64,000 nucleotides of DNA from Bostrychus sinensis (Eukaryota > Chordata > Actinopteri > Gobiiformes > Eleotridae). The notes under the pieces were generated by a model, which had not been told where the DNA came from, did not search any database, and saw only the letters and a program-made list of their open reading frames with translations. A program made the translations under genes and the position numbers. The stretch is taken from assembly GCA_020698575.1 (NCBI GenBank), contig CM036247.1, forward strand, positions 8,515,756 through 8,579,755, in the 5' to 3' direction. Of this stretch, positions 1 through 10,617 are shown one piece after another. Within the stretch, counting starts at the first letter, position 1; the number at the start of each line of letters is the position of its first letter.

Positions 1-249
1 AGAAACAGAGAATAACCAAGTAAGGCGGGCGGCTTTTATGCGGCTTCCTCGAAAAACAACACACCTTTATGGAGTTGAATGAGCTGCAGCTTAACAAGAG
101 ACCAGTGCACGACGGAGGAAAAGAATAAGAGCTTTATACGTCTTTGAAAGAAGATGTTTATTTGATGAATATATTGTTATTCTCAGCTGTTTCATGTGTG
201 TACATTATTCACTTGACATGTCACACAAACAGATATATGATGTGTCTTT
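1..249. other. No gene; single-copy-looking flank
   Basis: AT-rich DNA without a recognisable coding frame or repeat. It ends at the left target duplication (242-249) of the hAT-like element that follows. Confidence 0.4.
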
Positions 250-682
250 AAGGGCTGCACAATGTATCGCAAAATTATCGTTATCGCAATATCAGCAAAC
301 ACAATATCCGTATCGCAAGAATCTAAATATATCGCAATAACGCTGTGGTCTTCCATCTGACAGAGATTTACACTGAAGAATCATTTTCCACCAGAGCCTT
401 AAATAAAAATGTGTTGTAACTAAATAAAAATGTTTAAAAAGTCCAGTTTTAGTGGTAATTTAATTAATTTAGTCACAACTTAGCCTTGTTTTATTCCTGG
501 TTTAGTCTGTGTTAAGTTTTGACTTGTAAATACAGGAACTGACATTTTTGTGAAATGTAGTGAATTTAACTTACTATGTTCGAAAAGTAGGCTCTATTTT
601 CAAATATCGCAATAATATCGTTATTGTAATTTTCAACATAGTTATCAAATATCGCATGTTTTCTCCATATCGTGCAGCCGTA
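250..682 (+). mobile_element. hAT-like MITE (TAGGGCTGCAC family), copy 1
   Basis: A 433-bp non-autonomous element. Its ends are an imperfect inverted repeat (AGGGCTGCAC at the left, GTGCAGCCGTA at the right). It is flanked by an 8-bp target duplication, GTGTCTTT at 242-249 and GTGTCCTT at 683-690 (7 of 8 identical). The subterminal DNA is full of ATATCGCAATA motifs on both arms. The same sequence recurs inverted at 59095-59541 and direct at 61477-62449. An 8-bp duplication with TAGGG-type ends is characteristic of hAT transposons. No transposase is encoded, so mobilisation must have been in trans. Confidence 0.82.
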
Positions 683-1177
683 GTGTCCTTATATATGTGG
701 TTTTTTTTAGGGTCAGGGCCTGAAAGTGGGTCATGAGGAAGTGGAAAATGGTTTCAGTGTTCAGCTTTGAAGCCTAAATATTGCTCTTATTTCATGAAAT
801 GGTGCAGCATTTTAAATACATGCAAGGTGTTGTGTAGCGGTCTCTGTAATGACAAGCTGCGACCCATGAGCCTTTGCAATCAGTACATTTCAGTAACAGA
901 CATTTTTAACAGACGCAGGTCGTGTTTTCAGGCAAAATACATGAAATACATGCAACTGAGAATTAAAAAGTGCCTTGCTAATAACATGTGCAGCTCAAAA
1001 TGATTCAAATCTACAACATACAACTTGTCCTCTGAACCTTTTCAATGGAAAATACTGAAAGACATTGTGTTTACAGTAACGTTATACCACTGTATTTTAT
1101 TTTCTCTTGTTGGGTTTCTTCTGTACAACTAACATCCCGTACTGACGCCTACTGATAAGGAGGAGAATTTATTACGT
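683..1177. other. No gene; unassigned
   Basis: AT-rich sequence with only chance short frames. The stretch AGGGTCAGGGCCTGAAAGTG near 709-728 may be the edge of a decayed transposon, but no matching partner end was found. Confidence 0.35.
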
Positions 1178-1190
1178 TTTTTATATTAAA

Positions 1191-1216
1191 CTCTTTTTTT
1201 TTTTTTTTTTTTTTTT
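1191..1216. repeat. poly(T) tract
   Basis: A run of about 25 T residues lying just before a hAT-like terminus. It is a simple repeat. Confidence 0.8.
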
Positions 1217-1563
1217 GGCCCTGGCAGACTTGCAACCCACTCAAAACAGTTCTGTGACCCACTTTTGTGTCCTAACCCATCAGTTGAGAATCTCTGTTCT
1301 AGACTGGTCATGTACTGGACTTTTTTTTTTGTGTCATACCCCCTCTAACGATTCTTCAATCAAACATTTTTGCTTATTTTATTGTAAATACTATTTCTCC
1401 GGGAATTTAAAAAAAAAAAAAAAAAAACTTACAAAACATGAAAAAATAAATAAATAAAATTCTCCTCGCCTTAAAATAAATAAATAAAAATATTTACTAC
1501 AAAGAATATTTAAAATAATCCTCCTTTGAAACAAACACCTAAAAGTAACAAAATATACTACTG

Positions 1564-1617
<54 letters not shown>

Positions 1618-1815
1618 ATAATAATAATAATAATAATAATAATAAGCATTATTATTATTAAGCGTGCTTGTCTTTCATAGCTTTCAACAGTTCAAATATT
1701 GCAAATATTTTTGTATAATTTTGCCAATAAATTATAAAACAATCCCAAGTACCCCCTGCAACATGCTCGTGTACCCCTAGGGGTCCCCACACCCCTGGTT
1801 GGGAAACACAGGTCA
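1217..1815. mobile_element. Decayed hAT-type termini
   Basis: Two end fragments resemble hAT (Charlie-like) right termini. Positions 1229-1297 read as '...GTGACCCACTTTTGTGTCC...CATCAGTTGAGAATCTCTG'. Positions 1750-1813 read as '...GTACCCCTAGGGGTCC...CCCTGGTTGGGAAACACAG'. In fishes such ends normally pair with CAGTGGTTCTCAAAC-type left ends. I cannot find those left ends here, and no target duplication is visible. The two pieces may be truncated or belong to elements broken by the microsatellite between them. Confidence 0.4.
1557..1645. repeat. (CTA)n-(AAT)n compound microsatellite
   Basis: About 20 CTA units with one CTG interruption run straight into about 9 AAT units. A short inverted ATT run follows. 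It is a simple repeat, likely polymorphic in length. Confidence 0.95.
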
Positions 1816-1874
1816 AAACTTAAATACAGCATTGAATTTCTGAATGCATTTTCCTGTTCTGTTCAGAGAAGTTA

Positions 1875-2035
1875 GTCCAGTTTCCCTTCACTCGAGTTTC
1901 ATTTCTGTGGACGGAACAATCACAGACGGAGAAACAAAGGGTGAACGTATCAAAAACAAACATGGCGCTTATAAAGAACTGTTGCCTGTATTAATTTCTG
2001 AACGGGACTTTACTGTTGTTATGATGATGCCTAAA
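1875..2035 (+). repeat. Family D fragment (interior)
   Basis: The stretch around GGAACAATCACAGACGGAG and the following AAAAACAAACATGGCGCTTA matches the interior of the complete family D element at 53522-54146 and its partial inverse copy at 25265-25495. The terminal inverted repeats are missing. It is therefore a truncated copy of a non-autonomous element, not a gene, although a 64-codon frame happens to cross it. Confidence 0.6.
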
Positions 2036-2860
2036 TGAGGAAGGCTTTATGTCATTTTTATCATTTACTCTTTTGCTAAATGGGTTTTTGTTTGAAGATG
2101 CTGCCCGAACACTGCTGGAAATCTCCGTAAGAAGACCAAGTAAACTTTCTTTCTACTTTCATCTGTGTTAAAGTCATTAAATAATAACACGTTCACCTGT
2201 TAAAACCATGTTCTGTCTCGTCTTGTAATGAGAATAGAAAACTTCAATGAGGAACATGAGCTGCCGGACAGTAATGACTTTCTAATTGAATCCTTTCTCA
2301 ACATCACCTGAACAGTTCGTACTAGGCTGATTTATTAACCAGATTATCGCTCCTCACCAGCTCAGATCTGCTCTGTTTCATGATTACATATTCCAGCGTA
2401 ATTTCACTCTTAATGAATTAACTTTTAGACCCAGAAACACAGAACGAGCAGATACTGTCATTATAATGGCCTCTCGCAATAGACACAAAATATCCAGCCA
2501 AAATATGACTGGATTCAGGAAGTGAGGAGGAAAAATTAGGTTCCAATAAACGTACATATAGCTTTAATTCAATTCAGTTTTATTTATATAACTCAATATT
2601 GCAACAGCAGTCACCTCAAACCCTTAGTCAAACAATCAAACAAACAATAAGTACACTAAACTAACAGTCCTCAGTCAGTAGACCCTGCTTCTCAGTAAGG
2701 AAAAACTCCTAAAAAAAACCTCCAGCTTGTGTCATAGTCTGCCTTCGATCAAAAATGACAATAAACTCACTCTCGTTTTCCTTTTATTGTTATACATGCA
2801 AATTTTATCTGGAGTCTATCAGTGTCTCAGTAACAAGCGTCAACAGAGAACAGCATAAGT
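2036..2860. other. No gene; candidate conserved non-coding DNA (2215-2500)
   Basis: I see no repeat in 2215-2500. The stretch is balanced in composition and rich in homeodomain-like ATTA/TAAT cores (for example TTATTAACCAGATTATCG). The part after 2565 (TTCAATTCAGTTTTATTTATATAA) resembles the common fish retroposon tail. Conservation is a guess that needs alignment. Confidence 0.3.
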
Positions 2861-3111
2861 ATTTTTTATTTTTTTTTACCTTTATTTAACCAGGAAAGTC
2901 CCTCTGAGAGTAACAATCTCTTTTACAGAGGAGTCCTGGCCCAATTGGAGACCTACTGTACATGTTTTTAGGAGTTAGAGAAACCAGAGTACACAGAGAA
3001 AAATCTACACAGACACAGAGAGAACTTAGAAACTCCACACTGTGCGGGAATCGAACCCAGAACCTTCTTGCTGTGAGGCAGGAGTGCTAACCACTAAGCT
3101 ACTGCGCCATC
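2861..3111 (-). mobile_element. tRNA-headed SINE
   Basis: On the minus strand the element starts with a tRNA-like head at about 3110. It shows a box A-like TAGCTTAGTGGTTAGC and a perfect box B GGTTCGATTCC. A unique body follows, then a tail CTTTCCTGGTTAAATAAAGG and a poly(A) tract at 2861-2878. The box A/box B spacing, 3' tail and poly(A) are the hallmarks of an RNA polymerase III SINE mobilised by a LINE. Shorter 3' pieces lie at 3398-3475 and 17163-17225. No clear target duplication was found, so the exact ends are uncertain. It is not a functional tRNA gene, because no cloverleaf continues past the head. Confidence 0.8.
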
Positions 3112-3397
3112 CTGTGACTGAGAAACTCATGTTTGGTTAAAGGGAGAAGTTACATTTCCCTTTTGACGCGTCTTTTCTAAGAGCTGTTGTGTTTTTCTGC
3201 AAGAAGAATATAAATATATTAAATACTAATAAATTACTTAGGATAAAATATTAATTTTGTTTTATGGGAGCATCTAGCCCTCACTGTGTCTGCTGGCACA
3301 AAATTTAGCCCAGTTGTATAAATATAGCCCTGGTTCAGATGGATATTTAAAACTTTACCTGGACTAGTATTGTACTATTCTCTTGTATACTTCATTT

Positions 3398-3475
3398 ATT
3401 TATTTATACCTTTATTTAACAGAAAGTCCCATTGAGATTCTGAATCTCTTTTATAAGAAATATCTGACCAATACA
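3398..3475 (-). mobile_element. SINE 3' fragment
   Basis: ACCTTTATTTAAC followed by AGAAAGTCCCATTGAGATTC matches the 3' part of the SINE at 2861-3111. The head is missing. Confidence 0.6.
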
Positions 3476-4349
3476 GTCATCAAGACAACAAATACAGCAA
3501 GATTAAGCAAGATAATCACCTTGAAAAATTAGAACAACTATTTAAAACACACTCTTTATGATTGTCTTACATTTCTCCTCTGAAATGTGTGATTCCAGTT
3601 TAAGATCTCTCTGTAAAGTGTTCCATGTCCATGGTGCAGAGAAGGAAAAGGTGTTTTCTCCAACTCTGAGTGACCGGAGTACTTTGTAGAGCAACAAACT
3701 CCCGGAGCTGATACTGAGGAGGTTACAGAAATATCCTGGAAGTTTCCCCAATATTGGTTTACAGATGAAAAATATAGCAGTGTCGTGTTGAGACCTGATT
3801 TATCTGGACTCCATGCTTGTCTCTATGACCTTTGACCTGACTTTAGGTAGAAAGAAACTAGACACTTTTACTCAAGTACTTTACCTAAAGTCAGGTAAAT
3901 TTACTTTTACTGGAAAATCTGTTTTGAGTCAGTTTGTAAAATCTCTAAATTAGTTATTTAAACACTGTATTTATTGTCTATTCTTATTGTTGATTTTTTG
4001 CTTCTATTATATATTTTTAAGATGATTTTATTACTAATTACATCTACTTATTAGGTCGAGAGAGCACCAGGACACAGCTTATGGCATTGCTAATGGTAAA
4101 CTGAACATGAACTAAATTAGTTGAAATAAGTTAAATGAATAATAAACAAGTGGACAGCATGATTTCTCACAGTTTAATGTCTGGACAGGATGGGGCCTTT
4201 CTGTGTCGGTGTTCTTTGGGTGCTGTAGTTTCCTCTACCGCCAAAAAACATGAACAATGTGGCCAGTACCTCCCTCTGCAAATCTCAGTGGGGCTTTGGT
4301 TAACTAAAGGTTAAATAAATATAAAATAAAATAAAGTTCTGGTAGCAGC
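3476..4349. other. No gene; unassigned
   Basis: Mostly AT-rich single-copy-looking DNA. GGTTAAATAAATATAAAATAA near 4309-4335 may be another decayed SINE tail. No supported coding frame. Confidence 0.35.
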
Positions 4350-4350
4350 A

Positions 4351-4721
4351 TAGGGCTGGGTACTTTTTTACTTTTTCAATACCAGTTTAAACGATACCTG
4401 GTTTTCGATTATGGTACCTGGACGATACTTTTTCTGATACCTATGATGTGCTAATTCATCTTCTACAATCATAAAACACAATAATATTAAATGAAAAAAT
4501 AAAAAAAATTTTGGGAGCAAAATTCTTAGCTCTAAGTTAAAACCAGTAGTTTGTATGATTTATTCTGTTATTTTTTTATTCATACATGCAAAGGAACATT
4601 GAAGGTCCCATTAGGTATTAAAACTTGGTATGAAATATATATATTTTTTTTATCAATACTGATAGTATAGTAACTTTTCTTTCAATACCACAAAGGTATC
4701 ATTTAATAGTACCCAGCCCTA
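4351..4721. mobile_element. hAT-like MITE (TAGGGCTGGGTAC ends)
   Basis: A 371-bp element with inverted ends TAGGGCTGGGTAC and GTACCCAGCCCTA. The flanks give an 8-bp duplication, GTAGCAGC at 4342-4349 and ATAGCAGC at 4722-4729 (7 of 8), if one base at the left is counted in the element. The interior holds many GATACC/GGTATC motifs on both arms, which make a partial hairpin. There is no coding capacity. Its ends are related to, but distinct from, those of the TAGGGCTGCAC family. Confidence 0.75.
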
Positions 4722-4734
4722 ATAGCAGCAGCTC

Positions 4735-5675
4735 TAGTATTATTAAAAGTAGTAGCAGTAATAGTATTAGTAGCACTAGTAGTCATAATAGAAATACTCT
4801 AAATGGTGCTATAACTAAAACAACCTTATAATGCTTACAAGGAAAAGAACATACAATAATATAAAACAGCCATTTAGCTAAATCCCTACAGCAGATGCAG
4901 TAAAACCAAAATCCAGCACGTTTATCTCCGTTTATCTGTTTCCAACTGTAAATTCAGCACCACGGACAGCACCTGTTGCTCTCTCGCCTTCCTCTAGATG
5001 GCAGTATGACCCAACGCAACTCGTTTGTACCTCTGTTATTCCTTCTCCCCAGCCTCCACTCGAGCCCGGTGCCCCTCTGCGTGGAAGCTGCTGCCTCTTT
5101 AACGCCCTGCGAGGGAACGCCAGCACCGTGCCCTGCCCGTCTGAAAACACTGCTCTCACCTCATTCAAAAGCTGCCGTCGTCCCTTCATTTTTATCACAT
5201 AAACTCCACATTGTTGTCTTTTTTTTTCCAGTACCGCAGTCTGTTTGTCTCTACCTCTTGTGAATTGTTGACACGCAGCAGGTTATTCCCAGGAAAGCTT
5301 TCTTGTAGTGTTGTTAAAGCTAAATTTGGTGAACAGTGCCGTGGCGTTTCATGCTCTCGCGTACAATTTTCTGCACGCTCACCGCATAGATCAGGTTGTC
5401 ACTTGTTATTTTTCACCTCCTCCATCACGCGCCGTCACCGTGCCCTTGCTTCAGAGGACACTGATTTTGGCGTGATTGAGTGTGACCTAATGTAATGGCG
5501 TGCTGTCATTGGCCTGAGATATGACGCCTGTATGAAAACAATTAAAGATGGTGGATCCTGCGTGTGGTGTGTGGGCTTTTGTGTCAGGTTCTCAGCTAAA
5601 GCACAATACCACTGCACTGGAAGGTCAAGAGAAATGCAGACGTTTTTGATTTTGCATAACAGGGGACTGTAACAA
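4735..5675. other. No gene; locally GC-richer unique DNA
   Basis: The left part (to about 4790) is a degenerate AGT/AGC trinucleotide tract. Positions 4920-5500 are less AT-rich than the surroundings and carry overlapping frames of 88-102 codons on both strands, none with a recognisable domain. Overlap on both strands argues for chance frames. Confidence 0.35.
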
Positions 5676-6316
5676 CACTGTAAAACTCCAAAACTCAAGG
5701 CGACAGGATCCCTTAAGATTTTTGAGTTTTGGGGCCAACTCAAAATCTTGTTTCAATGACTAATAGTTTGTCTAAAAACTTTCTATTTTAAGTTTTACTC
5801 ACTATCATTATTTTTTTAACTCATCTTACAGCCAAAATTGTTAAAATTGTGAAATGGTTTTGTTAAATTTTGTATATTAACTTTACTTTACTAATTATTC
5901 ATTCGTCCTCTTCCACTTTTTCCCGTTAGGGGTTGCGGGTGACTGGAGCCCATCCCAGTAACTTTGGGTCTTATTCAATTCAATTCAAAAACTTTATTTG
6001 TTTAAAAAGCATGAAGAGCAGAATGCAACTGAATAACAGCATAAATAAAGGCAGGGGCCACTCTGGACAGGGGCCAGTTTGTCCCAGGGCTGACACAGAG
6101 ACAAACAACCATTCACTGTCACATTAATTCACGAATTCAAGATGAGTTAAAAAATAATAATAGTGAGTAAAATTTAAAGACATATGTACGTTAAAGTGAA
6201 CAAATATGTTTATTTGTTGAAAACCTATGATTTTGAGTTGGCCCCAAAACTAAAAAATCTGGTTGCCTTGAGTTTTTGCAACTTTTTAAAAATTTATTTA
6301 TTTATTTTTTTACAGT
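5676..6316. mobile_element. Long-TIR foldback element (family E), copy 1
   Basis: The left arm (5676-5826) and right arm (about 6130-6316) are reverse complements over roughly 150 bp. Examples are TTTTGGGGCCAACTCAAAAT against ATTTTGAGTTGGCCCCAAAA, and AACTCATCTT against AAGATGAGTT. The left end is CACTGTAAAA and the right end TTTTTTACAGTA. The loop (5885-6127) is filled by a retroposon tail. A second copy occupies 60937-62685. CACTG ends could point to CACTA/EnSpm, but I cannot read a clear target duplication, so the superfamily stays open. Confidence 0.7.
5885..6127 (-). mobile_element. LINE/SINE 3'-tail fragment inside family E
   Basis: GGGTTGCGGGTGACTGGAGC and CCATCCCAGTAACTTTGGG, then TCAATTCAATTC and GACACAGAGACAAACAACCATTCAC, form a block that recurs degenerately at 12835-12950, 17280-17400, 24600-24700 and 53440-53470. 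It resembles the 3' end of common fish non-LTR retroposons. No reverse transcriptase is present. Confidence 0.55.
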
Positions 6317-6317
6317 A

Positions 6318-6945
6318 AACCAATAATGTAATGACAATAATATAATACCTGCCAATAACATAATCAGTTTGGCAATTTTAAATGTAATAAAACTAATAAT
6401 GTAATAACGTTTTTGAACCAATAATGCTGATTATGCAACATCCAACAGAGACACTGACAAAACATAAAAAGTCTCTCGGATAAAAGACAAAACATCTAAA
6501 ACTCTACAAACCAAAAGCAGCTGATTTATTTTTAAACGTTTTTGGTTGAGCTTTAGATAACTTGGATGACTAGGAGTCTTCACAGCCTAAAATAGAACAT
6601 TTGTACAAGAAAAAAATCTCAAACCGGCTCTTACAATCATAATAAACTATGCCATCTACTAAACTTATAACAAACAAATAAATAACAAAATAAATAAATC
6701 AAATAAAAACAAAAATAAAACATCTTATTTCCAATATATGCAGTCCTCTTTATGTATTGTTACATTATAGGCTGCAATTATTACATTTTCAACAGATTTT
6801 GCTTGGCCAATAACTTAAAACGTTATTATGTTATTGGCTCAAAAACGTCATTATATTATTGACAAGTTATTACATTATTAGCTTTATTACATTTAAAATT
6901 GCGAGGGGCAGGTATTACATTATAGGCTGTTATTACATTATCAGC
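6318..6945. mobile_element. AT-rich foldback MITE
   Basis: The start (CAATAATGTAATGACAATA, then ATACCTGCC) and the end (GGCAGGTATTACATTATAGG, then TGTTATTACATTATC) are inverted copies. ATTGGCTCAAAAACGTCATTAT near 6834 likewise mirrors ATAACGTTTTTGAACCAATAAT near 6405. The ends are imprecise and no duplication is obvious. No coding capacity. Confidence 0.55.
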
Positions 6946-7335
6946 TGCTCTATCTTTAAGAAAGAAATAACAGCGAAGAGATGCAACATACAAGAAAAAC
7001 AAGAAGAAAAACAGCGGTGGTAGACTTTAGGAATTGAAAAGTGTATAATGTTAGGACGCCACAGCAGGACACCACACACAACAGAAGCCAACAAACTGCA
7101 CAAAATTAAAATGTACATCAACAGAGACCAGTGAACTATTTTTCTTTGTTCATTATAAAACTAAGAAAAGGAAAATTGATCACTGCACCAAACAGATAAC
7201 CACTTTTTGTGAAAAACTTGCTCAAAAAGCTCATTTATTTTGCTGTTGTTGTCTTTCAGTGTTGTATGAATGTGAGAGTGTTGTCTGTATAAGCTCTGTG
7301 ACTGGCCACTGTACCATGAGTCAGACTGATTTATC
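6946..7335. other. No gene; unassigned
   Basis: Nothing recognisable. A 62-codon minus frame overlaps it without domain features. Confidence 0.35.
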
Positions 7336-7612
7336 CCTAAAAGCTTCCATATTATGCTTTTCTCAGGCTTTTTGAAATCAGTTTGGACACCTTTGCATTA
7401 GTATTTCATCTTTTATAACTTAAAATAATGTATATGTATGAAAAACGTCTTTTTTTGGGAAGCTGTTACTTTGACTTTGCAGAAAACCCTTGGATTAGGT
7501 GTCGGCCGCCCCCTGCTGGCAGCGTTGGGGAATTGACAGAGGATAAAATGGCTAGCACAGCAACTAGCAACATGACGCTAACATTTGCGCTGAATTATCA
7601 AAATAAGTCCAC

Positions 7613-8495
7613 TGTCTTGTGTCTCCTGTGTTTTATTTTGTAGCTTTTGTTACGTCTTGTGTTTTATTTTGATGTCTAGTCAGTTTTTGTGTTTTTCCGT
7701 TCCTTCCTGCCCTCCTGCCTTTGTTCCTGCCCCGCCCCGATGTGTTTCACCTGTGCCTCGTTCCGCAGGTGTGTTTAGTTCCTCGGTTCTCCCCAGTCCT
7801 TTGTCGCATCACTGTCTCGTCAAGTCTTTGTCAGTGTCTGTCTCCTGATTAGTGATGGACAATACCACACTTTTTTAGATTCGATACGATACTGGGGAGA
7901 ATTTAGTCGATGCCGATACCGATACACGATACTCATGAATTCTTATGGGTGAAATTTTTTCATTCAAAAAATTGTTACTCTTGAAGACAAATCCCATGAC
8001 TAATACTGGCCATTTCATAATTTTAATGTACACAATATAAAATAAATAATTTAAGTGTACACAGAAGTGGAAACTGCTAATTTCTGGTCACATGACATGG
8101 ACCAGACCAAAATGCTGTTGTGTGGGGGAGTTTTGGCACAAAACACTGGAGTAAGTTACCCCCAAGTGATGCATGTGCTTTTATTTCATGTGTATTAATT
8201 AGTATTGATACTTTATACAAGTACTCAACACCCAAATGAGTACTGTGTGAGTTTCAATATACTGATTCTGCAGTATCGATACTTCCTTCACTACTCCTGA
8301 GATTCCCAGTTTTTGTATTTTGTTTTGCCTTTTGATTTTGGATTTTTACACTTTTGTTATTCCTCTTTTGCCCTTTTGTATTTTTTGTATTTGGACAATT
8401 AGCCTTTTTTTTTTGGTTTGTATTGATTGTTTATTGGATTTTGTTTGGTTCTTAACCACTGCAGTCCAACCTTTGGGTCCACTCCTTCCATGACA
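7613..8495 (+). mobile_element. Solo-LTR-like insertion (split by a hAT MITE)
   Basis: The block starts TGTCTTGTGTC and ends CCATGACA, so it has the TG...CA ends of an LTR. It is about 431 bp once the nested element is removed. It lies in the family C stretch that reads AGTCCGGTGACG in intact copies. Left flank TCCAC and right flank TTCGG are compatible with a decayed 5-bp duplication of TCCGG. No gag, pol or second LTR is seen, so a solo LTR is the simplest reading. Another kind of retroposon is possible. Confidence 0.5.
7850..8293. mobile_element. hAT-like MITE inside the LTR-like block
   Basis: Ends TAGTGATGGA and TCCTTCACTA form an inverted repeat with one mismatch. The 8-bp flanks are CTCCTGAT (7842-7849) and CTCCTGAG (8294-8301), 7 of 8 identical. 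GATACGATAC and AGTATCGATAC motifs fill both arms. It is the third level of the 7.3-9.2 kb nest. Confidence 0.75.
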
Positions 8496-8649
8496 TTCGG
8501 TGACGAGCTTTAGAAACGCACAGGAGCACTTCCTGGTTTCATGAGTTTATGCAGAGTCCAGAGACCAAGCGTTTTCAGCTCTTGAGAAGGGGACAGCCTC
8601 AGCATACAGGATTACTTTAACATGTGAATGTAACCAAATACTACAGCAG

Positions 8650-9144
8650 TAAAGGTGTAACGATACGTTTTTGCTACGATACGATATGTATCGATTAGAA
8701 TTGTTTTGATATGATTATTATGAACGATATTGGCTAATTTGGAGCGATACAATTCGATACGATTCAACACCTTCATATTGATAATCGATACAGCAACTTT
8801 TTGCCAAAAATCATAAAAGTTTACTCTCAAATGTAGCATCACAGCCGAGGTTGATTATGTCCAGCAGACAGAGAGCAAAGAAAAGTTGAATATAACATTT
8901 TATTTCATTAAAAACACAAAAATTACACTCAAAAAGCCATATCTGTTTTTATTTTAACTATTTTTTTAAACTATCTTTTAACTAACTGTAATATTTTGAA
9001 AACTATCGATCGATATTCCATGTGTATTGATACACACTTCCTAGAAAATGATACGAGTCATGCAAGGTCATGTGTATCAATGTAGTTGTACCGTAGGAAA
9101 AAAAATCGATACATTGATATAGCTACTGTATCGTTACACCCCTA
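8650..9144. mobile_element. hAT-like MITE (TAAAGGTGTAACGATAC ends)
   Basis: A 495-bp element with inverted ends TAAAGGTGTAACGATA and TATCGTTACACCCCTA. Flanks TACAGCAG (8642-8649) and CACAGCAG (9145-9152) match at 7 of 8 bases. The arms are rich in CGATACGAT-type motifs. It interrupts family C copy 1 shortly before its right end. Confidence 0.8.
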
Positions 9145-9230
9145 CACAGCAGGGATGTTTATGAGGAGCAAACATTATAACATGGTTAAAGGCTCAAAAA
9201 AGTCGATTTAGCAGAAAAGGGGACCTTTAA

Positions 9231-10039
9231 GCTTTTTTGCCAACCGGAGACTAATTGTTTTGTTCAGCTACTTTTTTTTTCTATATCTATTCTATGCATT
9301 GTGTGAGTGTTTTGTTTGTCATTGACTGCCCACATATGAGTCTATTTATCAAAGTACTAACACACAGAAGACAATTACAATGTTGTTTAAGCTGTGAAGG
9401 CTTTTTTTCACAAATGGAAAATGGCATTAATCAAGAGGCAAAGAAGAATCGTGAACACGCAGAAACATCCAGAAGAGGAGATACATAAAAAAATATTAAA
9501 TTGATTCTTGGAAATATGTTTGCAATATTTTTAGGGGACAACTTATTATTAAATGGTTTGCAAGTCTCTCTTTTAATGTTCAGCTGGCCTCAAGCTGTTT
9601 TAGATTATAGAGAAACTTTTAAATGAACTTCAGTAAAGAATTATTACCTTCATTTTGAATCTTTTCCCATAGGATCAAGCCTGTCCAGCAATTCTAGGTA
9701 TTTCTCCCTACGTCATTTATATAATAACTTTAGTCTTTCTGAGTTTGACTTTTACTTCCTGTGAGCAGTAGAGGCACGAAGAAACTACCTCTAGATGCAA
9801 CTGAGTAGACAGACAACCAATCAGAGAGAGAGAGAAAAAAAAAGCATTGCACAAAGCCAGGTCTGTGTAGTTTAATGGCTATGATTGGTCCAAAACAGGA
9901 ATACCACCAAATGAAGCGCACTTTCTTGGTCATGACCTTTTTTAAAGTTGTATATTTATTCATTTCATTCATCAGGTAAAGATAACAACAATTACAATCA
10001 CCAAAGATCACTTTTTTTATTTTTATATTGTACTATATC
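9231..10039. other. No gene; unassigned
   Basis: AT-rich DNA with frames under 95 codons that have no recognisable domain. Confidence 0.35.
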
Positions 10040-10613
10040 TACCGTATTTTCCGCACTATAAGGCGCACCTAAAAGCCTTTAATTTTCTCAAAAACTGACA
10101 GTGCGCCTTATAATCCGATGCGCCTTATATATGGATCAATGTTGGTTAATTATGGCTACCGTATTCAGGCGGCGTCGCCGAAGTGACAGCGGTAAAAACG
10201 GTAAAGGGGAATTCCAGTCCCAGCTGTTCATGTGTGCCATAGGCAGTGTTTATGGATCCTGTGCAAAAGAACAAGGAGGCGCGGCCTTTGCTCCATCTCA
10301 GTAGAAGAGTTGCGACATTGAGGGGACAGAAAACTGAGCGCTCGAACGCTGTTCATGTAGCTTTGAACTGTGACAAATGGAGTTGGAAATACATTGTTTT
10401 CAACGAGGGAGTTGCTGGTTTGTATTCTATTAATAAAGTTTGACTGACTGACTTATCTGACTGTTTAATTGACATTCCCTTTAGCGCAGTGCCATCTAGT
10501 GGATGTGCCTTATAATGCGGTGCGCCCTATATATGAAAACAGTTTTAAAATAGGCCATTAATTGAAGGTGCGCCTTATAATCCGATGCGCCTTATAGTGT
10601 GGAAAATACGGTA
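10040..10613 (+). mobile_element. TA-flanked MITE, family A copy 1
   Basis: Inverted ends CCGTATTTTCCGCACTATAA and TTATAGTGTGGAAAATACGG sit between TA dinucleotides. The subterminal AAGGCGCACC / GTGCGCCTTA motif repeats at both arms. Near the right end is AATAAAGTTTGACTGACTGA, a probable polyadenylation region also present in the copies at 19022 and 61646. The interior differs from those copies: it has an unrelated 67-codon frame with an arginine-rich start and lacks the transposase tail. It stands against the L1 fragment at 10618. Confidence 0.75.
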
Positions 10614-10617
10614 TATA

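Larger units (their letters stand above)
7336..9230 (+). mobile_element. Family C MITE copy 1, carrying a solo-LTR-like and two hAT insertions
   Basis: The host element can be followed in three pieces: 7336-7612, 8496-8649 and 9153-9230. It starts near CTTCCATATTATGC, passes CAGTTTGGACACCTTTGCAT and CGCCCCCTGCTGGCA, and ends GGGGACCTTTAA. Across the window this family has TTAA at both ends and near-palindromic termini (TTAAAGG.. and ..CCTTTAA), as expected of a piggyBac-type MITE. The intruders are an LTR-like block at 7613-8495, which itself contains a hAT MITE, and another hAT MITE at 8650-9144. Taking the intruders out leaves a copy close to those at 12990-13477 and 56655-58134. Confidence 0.75.

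Noticed and set aside
2990..3111. tRNA gene
   Set aside because: Box A and box B are present, but the head runs into a SINE body with a LINE-type tail and poly(A).
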